Part shown: positions 29,866-36,338 of the stretch, one piece after another | How the letters are laid out: every line of letters starts with the position of its first letter | Numbering within the stretch: the first letter of the stretch is position 1 | NCBI GenBank assembly: GCA_013115135.1 | Contig: JABANP010000522.1 | Coordinates: 1-36,338 of the forward strand | DNA: 36,338 bases | Direction: 5' to 3' | From: Perkinsus olseni | Lineage: Eukaryota > Perkinsozoa > Perkinsida > Perkinsidae | Translations under genes and position numbers: made by a program | Notes under the pieces: generated by a model | What the model was told of the DNA's origin: nothing | Seen by the model: the letters and a program-made list of their open reading frames with translations, nothing else | Database searches by the model: none

Positions 29866-31356
29866 AACAGGTGGATCGGTCCAGCTGTACCGCACACCAA
29901 TGCCAAACGATGTTACGCTCCGCAGCTTATGATAAGCTACAATATATTTCATAAGATCCATCTCACAAGCTCTCTTCGGCCTTGTGATCCACGCAGGAGT
30001 AAGAAACAACAAACGACCCCCTCACTGAGGGGCCCTCAGGCCAACACCACGAAAAGCAGAAGCGAAATGGAACGGGAGACACCTCAAGGGGGGCGGACAG
30101 CAGTCATAGTTATGGAAATGCCTAGGCTATCTCACCATAGTATAGCAATAAGTTAGCCATAAGAATTTCACGTAAGGTTCTACGACGCTCCCCAGGCCGA
30201 GCTCCTACGGACAACGAGGCCCTTGTAGTATTGCTCACATCTTGATGCATGACATTCATAATGATTGTCACAGTGCAATGGTCACACAGTGAATGACTCT
30301 TTGCGTGTCCTCCGCTCTCGTCCGTTGGGGTGAACAGTGAAAATCGAAAAACATCGATCTCTGATTTCCGATATGTTAGCCTTTGGTTGTGATTGTAGGG
30401 TAGCTCCTCTGAAAATTGCTGCTCGATCGGATTCTTGCATACCTATACTGCAAGGGCCCTAGATGATGCTTCCACGTTTTGTAAGGATTATCTACAGCCC
30501 TATCGGAGCTAGCTCCGTGCTCATACTTACAAACCATGGCGGTGTCGGTACCTGACACCAAATCTTGAACCCCTTACGTGGGGGAAGGTGTTAGTTGCCT
30601 CATAAATTCGATTTGGGAGCTACTTGAGCTCACGTCGATCATCGACGGTCGATGCGACGTTAACTGCTGAAATTGTTATGGTTGTATTCCATACAACAAT
30701 GGCTGAATGGTCTCAAACAGGTGGAATCTTTCTCCAGTTTACGCCAGAATGTTGGATTTGGACAAGGAAATCCCGAAAAGGCATCCGACTCCCTGTGCCA
30801 CGTTCCAAGACTAGCGCTGAGGAATGACGACTACGAACGCTTGCACAGAGTGTTTTTTTGGCGCGTTCAACGTATTGTAGAGCGTTGACTTACCTTCGTT
30901 AACTTGGCGGATTTTGAGCCTAGACGCGTGACCACACTGCCAGAAAGCGCTTCTAGTACAACTATGCCACAGCTTCATGCTGCGCACAGTCTATTATCGG
31001 CCCTGGACTCTGTGCATCACAACTCTGAACAGCCAAAATAAGTTGAACAGGGTAGAGGACACGGGCTTTCCCGAGAACCATAGTCCGTGACCAAAGCGAA
31101 AGTAGCAAGAAAGCTGTATAACGGAGAACCAATTACGACACCCTCGTGCAGTGAGTCACTGCCAGTGACGAGAATCCATCAATCGTCAGCTCTCCGATAT
31201 TCAACCTCCTGCTCGATGAACACTGAAGTTGAGAGAAAAAAAAGAATGATGGCTTTGTCAACGGGGGAAACGATCAATCTGGCCACATTGTGGCCGCCAC
31301 AATGGCATGCGAATTACCGTAGCGTTGACTTCAGCGTTGTTGAAGTATCCCCAATA
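29866..31356. other. intergenic, weak coding potential only
   Basis: A plus-strand open stretch at 30673-30888 (IQQWLNGLKQVESFSSLR to a TGA) looks protein-like but lacks an ATG start and has an upstream stop. It could be a terminal exon. Nothing else is supported. Confidence 0.35.
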
Positions 31357-32149
31357 TCAATACGTGGAGGCCTTGATGTCAGGGAGGGACTTGTTGTTAG
31401 GTATGAAATAGACCAGGTTGCTTTTCGGATCGTACACATACTCTGCCGGGATTTTGACGAGGGCTGACGAAACCTTGACGTAGGGGTTATCGAACTCGAA
31501 GACCTCACCCGAACTTCCCTTCTTCAATGCGTATTTGCTGTCGTATGAGTAGTACCAAAAAGTGTTCCTCTTAGAATCGAAGTGGCTGGTATATCCGTAC
31601 TGGGTGGTTTGAGTTAGCACCGAGGATGAAAGCGTGGTTGTTCGGACCAGGGACCGCTTGATACGTCCCATCCGGCTGCCTTTCCTCCGACGAAGAGAGA
31701 CGTCGCTGCCTTTGTTCGCGGTGGATGGGATTAGAACAACTTGCCGCTTTAACCCCAGGGGGCAGTTTGCATCCCTTGGTGAGAGTATAGGTATACTTCT
31801 CATTCTTAGCTACCACCCTGACCACATCAGGCTTATCAGATGACACCTTGAGGTCGAAGCGGACGTCATAGTAAGGATACAATTCAGGCCCCTCAGTGTG
31901 ACCATATCGTGTCATAATGATCTTATCATCTTCCAACGTCACATTGTCATATCCCATGGCGAAAAAGTGTCGGTCAAAGTGGTTATAGACAAAATAAGCG
32001 CTCGACGGGGAGTGGTAGTCGAAGAACATACACGAGGCGTAGATCCTTTCCTTCACTGGAAAAGCGCAGTACTTTCCAGGCTGAAGGGATCGACCACCAA
32101 TAGCGACCACAACAATAGAGAGTATCCCACATAAGACAGATGACAGCAT
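31357..32149 (-). pseudogene. secreted protein, LQPGKYCA family, frameshifted copy
   Basis: The start is ATG 32149 with a signal peptide (MLSSVLCGILSIVVVAIGG) and then RSLQPGKYCAF. The frame is intact through YDNVTLEDDKI, TEGPELYPYYDVRFDL and AVPGPNNHAF, then hits a TAA near 31573. The rest of the family sequence (SGEVFEF, VYFIPNNKSLPDIK) continues one frame over to a stop at 31357. A single indel between about 31600 and 31625 explains it. The intact homologue is intronless, so an intron is unlikely. Because only one lesion is visible, an assembly error is possible and the gene may be functional. It is about 8 kb from the other two copies, with the LINE in between. Confidence 0.7.
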
Positions 32150-33448
32150 GTTCTGAGAACGAGTCGGAACGACTGAGAAAATTGACTGTTGAGAGCACTT
32201 GTGACAAGTGGCGGAAGACCAGTGACTTGTCTTCCGCAAATACATCCTGTCTTCAAACTGACCTCGAAGTCAGTGGCAGTTCGAGGCACTCAGACACCCT
32301 CATGGACACTCAGCTTTCGAGCTCCATCTCGACGAAATGTAGCTGTGAGATGTAGCTGTTCTCGCTAGCAGGTTAGTACGTGCCCATTGGCTAGCGGCTT
32401 GCGCCGTGCCTCTCAATGTTTTCACGTGGTCACTGGAGGGCGTCATGGCCAGTGGCAAGACCCACGTGTTGCTTCCACGTCTTCCCTGCAATTTCTTCAA
32501 TCCTAACACTTAACTCAGTCCTCGTGCGGAATGAGTAGACCGTCTTACGGTTTGCCGCTTCAGTAGCCCATGGGACGGCGCCACGGTGACGCAAACGGGG
32601 CTTGGCACTAGCAAGTAGAGGGTCACTGCTCCCGATTTCCCTTCTCACACACTCTTCGCTTCAATATGAAACCCCTTTTAGTAGACCTGGGGTCTATCCT
32701 ACGCATCGTACTCTCCCAGGAAGGATTCCTTCACTTCAAGCGAGTCTTAATCTCGCGGAGGCACCTCGGCGAGATGGTGACGATCGCTGGCTGATGCACG
32801 TGGACAGCGCTCTCGGCTTAAGGCCGTCGGTCGGCAGCTGCGGATTCACGTTACTGCTCTCTCATCGTGTAACTTCTCTTTCGATAACACTACTCTCAGC
32901 GATGAACTTTTTCTAGTCCTTGCTCATCGCTTCTCAAGTTATGGTGACAACGACAGGCCTGATCAGTGATAGATTCATTCGCGCAGGGGAGGACTTCTGT
33001 ATGATCTACGCTTCTGTAACGCAGAGTTTCATTCCGGTAATAGCTAGCGTGTGGTGAGATAGGGTTTCCGCGCGTTTAGGTGTTTGACTGCCAATCGATG
33101 ACTGCCATGACGTTGCCTCACTCAAAAATTGGAAGCATAATAATTTGTCACACCATCACGATATTATCTTGTCAAGGATCTCATAATCTCTTGGGTACCC
33201 GCAATACCCAAAGAAGCAATTTTTGAGGAATCCATTTCGAAAGTTGCTGGTCTGGAACTGCCATACTCGACTTCGAGACAGCAAGCTTTTGTAATTACTG
33301 CCATAAGTTGGTAATACGGTGACCCTACTACGGTCCGTCATGAAGGACGGAATATCGCGAAGACTTTATGTACGGACTGGTCCTACGTTCGTTAGTTCTC
33401 CTATTACGACTCTCTCGCCCGATTGGCGAACACAAGAGGCTGATGATA
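32150..33448. other. intergenic, weak coding potential only
   Basis: A minus-strand ORF at 33156-33341 (61 aa from an ATG, Cys/aromatic-rich, containing NCFFGYCGYPRDYEILDK) looks protein-like, but no paralogue or signal peptide supports it. The region otherwise holds nothing recognisable. Confidence 0.35.
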
Positions 33449-33569
33449 GCCGATCTATGAAGCGGAGCGACTACGAGAAGAGCTAACACGCTAAGATCGA
33501 TCAACTTTATGTTTGCGCATATACATTAGCGCGCCGAACCTGAACGGCTCTACTAACAACTTCAACAGT
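33449..33569 (+). repeat. ~120-bp dispersed repeat, copy 2
   Basis: This is the partner of 19052-19160. It contains an extra 12-base piece before CTACTAACAACT. Confidence 0.7.
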
Positions 33570-33647
33570 CAGCAAGGAAGCTGACAGAGGCTGACAAAGG
33601 CCCGTATCGATGAAGTGGCCCCTTAGGGCATACTCGACCCGAGTAGG

Positions 33648-34896
33648 TCAAACATTTGTTGCCAGAACATAGCAAAGAGCGCGTCTGTCCCACGGGTAGA
33701 GATCCTCCTCCGGTGGACAGGTGACGTTCGATGGGCAGGTGAGGTTTGGTGGGTTGAGGTCTGGCGCACGGTAACCCGCTGGCAGGGAAATACCGCGAAG
33801 TCCGTATCTCTTTGACAATCCAATCTTATCGACGACGCGAAGCTCCGAGAAGAAGGTGTAATTGGCTACCGATCCATTCCCTTTCGGGTCTCCATGCAAG
33901 TCAAATATGACACCGGAGTACCCGATTCCCATCACAAAGACTTGCCCGTCGTGATATTGGCCGAGGAGTGGTATTTGAATGGAAAAGTTGCGGATCGAAT
34001 ATCACCCGCCGGTCGGAACAAAGGACCGGTCCGGTCCTATGTCGGTGCTCAGTGAGCACTGCTCACTAACGCGGTGATAACTACGCAAGATTGCTCGGCC
34101 GTTTTCAACGAACGCATGATAAACGATAAATTGTAAAGTCCCACAGTGGCCACTCACTTGAAGAGCTATCCTGTCGGGATCGATACCAGCGCGAGTGGCG
34201 TTGGCGATAATCTCTTCGGCATACTGATCGGTATTGAACATAGGCGTATCAGCAGGACTCATCGGGCCGAGAGAGACGAAATTGATACCGGCGACTTTCC
34301 CCAATCCACTCTTGCTCACAATATCCCAATCCGATCGTTCAAATGAGCCCATGATACTAAAGCCAGTGACCCTGACACGAAGACAGAACTGGTCTTAGTA
34401 ATGTCGATCAGGAGAGAAAGTCATTTCTAACAACAGGCTGCGGGATGTATTGGATAATTACCAAAGTGCAGAATCCATTTTCAGATCGTTCACAGCCTCC
34501 AAGACTTGCTTGCGAGGCTCGACTGGGAACTTGGGCAAATAACTCACACGAAACCCATCGACGGGGTAATCCTTAGTGAAATCGGCAACACTCTCGGCGA
34601 AGACTGTCTTGTTGAAGTTCCCGTCGGAATAGACTTCCAAGGCGGCCAGTATCTTCCCACCTTCAGATTTCACCCTCTTCTTCAAAGTTGCGAAGGCAGA
34701 CTTATTCCAGGGCGGGTGGGACGGAATGTCTAACTCGATTTGACTTTGCATAACTGAGTATCCGCCCAGCACGAATCGCTTCTTCACCCCGAGCTCGAAG
34801 AGCTGGTCGAAGTAATAGTCCCAGGTGTAGTTCGCCTTCTTGGGGCATAATTGGTACAACTCGGGTGTTCCTTGACAACCCATGGCCAAGCAATGA
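33648..34896 (-). CDS. GH18-like (chitinase-like) protein, catalytic acids missing; 5' end incomplete
   Basis: Three exons are proposed: about 34896-34462, 34371-34067 and 33940-33648. Intron 1 (34461-34372, 90 bp, GTAATT donor, GTGTCAG acceptor) and intron 2 (34066-33941, GTGAGC donor, GGCAAG acceptor) keep frame. The protein (about 340 aa seen) has a TIM-barrel-like pattern resembling family 18. ESVADFTKDYPVDGFRVSYL matches the strand-4 region, where active enzymes have DGxDxDxE. Here the two later Asp and the Glu are Arg, Ser and Leu. A late GYSGVIFDLHGD segment would suit the last strand. It may bind rather than cut glycans. The N-terminus, expected to hold a signal peptide, is not resolved: frames upstream of 34896 do not join cleanly. 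If intron 2 is not spliced, an in-frame TGA (34004-34002) interrupts an otherwise continuous frame. Confidence 0.5.
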
Positions 34897-34904
34897 CTTT
34901 ATAG

Positions 34905-36194
34905 AACTCCAGATGACTACCAATGCCCCCGGCTCGGGGGCCCGAGCTGTTCCAAATCTTTGCGAACTCAGCAGGAGGCATCGAAAAGAGTCTGAGCCAG
35001 AAACAGCCTTTGAAGATGCTGACTCCGAGCTCTGAGTAACCCGAGAACTAGTCGATGATTCGTAGAATTATGAGCCCCTGTAGCTCTCGTCCGCCCAAAG
35101 CGTACAGGTACAGGAAGCGAACGGTAGCCCACATGTATGCACGAAGAGGAAAGAACTGCACAATTCGGCTCGATTTGAGAGGCGGATATCGGAAGCTGAT
35201 TCGAACAATCAGAAACGACCACCACTCAAGGTAATGACCGCTACCGCTGCTCGCACCATTCACACGAAGCGACGGCCTCACAGGGATTGAGTGAGACGAT
35301 TCTTGAGGCAAGCTATAGCGTGATACGTAGTACGTATCGATCGTCGTTACGACAACGTCTTATGCCTGGTCGTCCCATCTCCAGCTTGGTCACTTCTGTT
35401 GTCGCTCCATCCCCGATACCCCAAGTAACTACTCAACCGGGTTGAGTCAACCCGAGGCAACCTAATGTTGTGTGAACTTCTCTGAGTGTTATAGTCAGAA
35501 CTACTCTGTACCAGTCATCACGATCTCTGTACCAACCGGCCTGAGTGTAGCGCACAAATTTTGCCACACAGCTGTCCCTCCGTAAGGGAATGTTGGGCAA
35601 CTCCCCATTTATCTAGGTAGTTTCTTGCCTCCAAGGAAGAGAGGAGCATAGGGGCGTTCTCGCCTTAATTGCTTATGCAAACTCTGTTTGACAAGGCCCT
35701 TACCACAAGGGCGCTGCTCCGTACAGTCACCTGGTCTGTCGCGGTGTATGTGCGCGGGTGAGCGTGCTAAAGAGGATTACTCACTCCCCACAAACGTTGC
35801 GTGCGAGCCAGATTTGCGCTTCCGCTTCCGTGCTGGTTATCGCAACTAGTTCCTAAGGGTCCCTTCGGAATTAGTTGCCCCGAGGAGCCGCAGCCTCATT
35901 TTCGAGAAAGATATAGAAGGGATTCGTACAGCGGAATGAAAGCGTGATAAATGGTGACGAATACCTCCATTGCTGCATCGATGTAACATTAGTTCTACGG
36001 TTCAACCGCGAGCCTCCCACCGCGGTGAGAGCAACCGCGGTTGATCTCTCTGCGCGCTGTCCCTATTCATCCCAGAAGTCGCGTGCTTGCTCCAGTAGTC
36101 ACCAGAATGAAAACGATATCAGGTTTTTCTCATTGTTTGAGACCCGTCTCCCATAGTGAATCGCGTTAGGGTGCGAGTGATCGTTATACCATGA
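34905..36194. other. mostly intergenic; possible missing 5' exon
   Basis: A minus-strand stretch near 35040-34905 (FAKIWNSSGPRAGGIGSH) may be an upstream exon of the GH18-like gene, but I could not place a join. An 8-bp inverted repeat CAACCGCG/CGCGGTTG (36003-36010 and 36036-36043) encloses a smaller CCACCGCGGTG palindrome. There is no other gene. Confidence 0.35.
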
Positions 36195-36338
36195 CTATGA
36201 GGTTTCCCGATCGGTGGCATCGCCATTCTCCTCGCTGTCCGTAATGGGTCTCATGCCGAGTCTCTCAGAGATAAGTTCGAAGACTTCAAGATGCGGTGAG
36301 TATCCCCACCTCCATAAATCGTACAAGTCTGCGAAGCG
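36195..36338 (-). CDS. 3' end of a gene running off the right edge
   Basis: The frame is open from the window edge for 47 codons to a TAG at 36197-36195. The sequence (LEVFELISERLGMRPI followed by an acidic Ser/Glu/Asp/Thr-rich tail) looks like a genuine charged C-terminus. Too little is present to name a family. Confidence 0.45.
   Translation of the reverse strand, partial: RFADLYDLWRWGYSPHLEVFELISERLGMRPITDSEENGDATDRETS

Noticed and set aside
10819..34004. Nuclear code with TGA read as an amino acid
   Set aside because: The transporter genes, gene B exon 3 and the GH18-like gene all end sensibly at TGA, and at least one of the two in-frame cases can be removed by a phase-correct intron.
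1..36338. CRISPR array, prokaryotic operons, riboswitches or ribosome binding sites
   Set aside because: No regularly spaced repeats were found, and introns and eukaryotic retroelements show the window is eukaryotic.

Overview
This window looks like nuclear DNA from a small-intron eukaryote, most likely an alveolate protist of the Perkinsus type. That placement is an inference. It rests on spliceable GT-AG introns of about 45-130 bp, intronless genes beside short-intron genes, families of small secreted proteins of no recognised type, and a mix of tyrosine-recombinase and LINE retroelements. No bacterial operons, rRNA genes, convincing tRNA genes or CRISPR arrays were seen. Almost all supported genes lie on the minus strand.

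Layout. (1) 150-5607: a complete retrotransposon of the PAT/Ngaro/DIRS type. It has a Gag-like ORF, an RT-RNase H ORF and a tyrosine recombinase ORF, all open. They are framed by identical split direct repeats in the order A1 - ORFs - B1A2 - B2. (2) 5837-8946: two tandem paralogous secreted-protein genes (A and B). Their 5' flanks and signal peptides are nearly identical, but their mature parts are strongly diverged. A cluster of three hairpins lies between them. (3) 9722-14988: a probable multi-exon minus-strand gene or decaying gene of unknown function with a WW-like segment. (4) 15062-18654: an apparently perfect 1795-bp tandem duplication carrying two identical copies of an 11-TM amino-acid transporter of the AAAP/SLC38-like type. 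(5) 20283-23569 and 31357-32149: three members of one secreted-protein family, one intact and two broken. (6) 23811-29250: a non-LTR retrotransposon with an intact ORF2 (endonuclease, RT, RNase H, zinc finger), a broken ORF1 and a TAATG overlap between them. (7) 29593-29865: a small plus-strand secreted protein. (8) 33648-34896: a three-exon gene resembling glycoside hydrolase family 18, with the catalytic acidic residues missing. (9) 36195-36338: the 3' end of a gene that runs off the right edge.

The genes do not form a pathway. The region is a retroelement-rich neighbourhood where secreted-protein and transporter genes are being duplicated and some copies are decaying. Several reading frames are broken by single-base shifts, so residual indel errors in the assembly should be ruled out before all of these are called pseudogenes. 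All comparisons were made by eye, and no database search was run.
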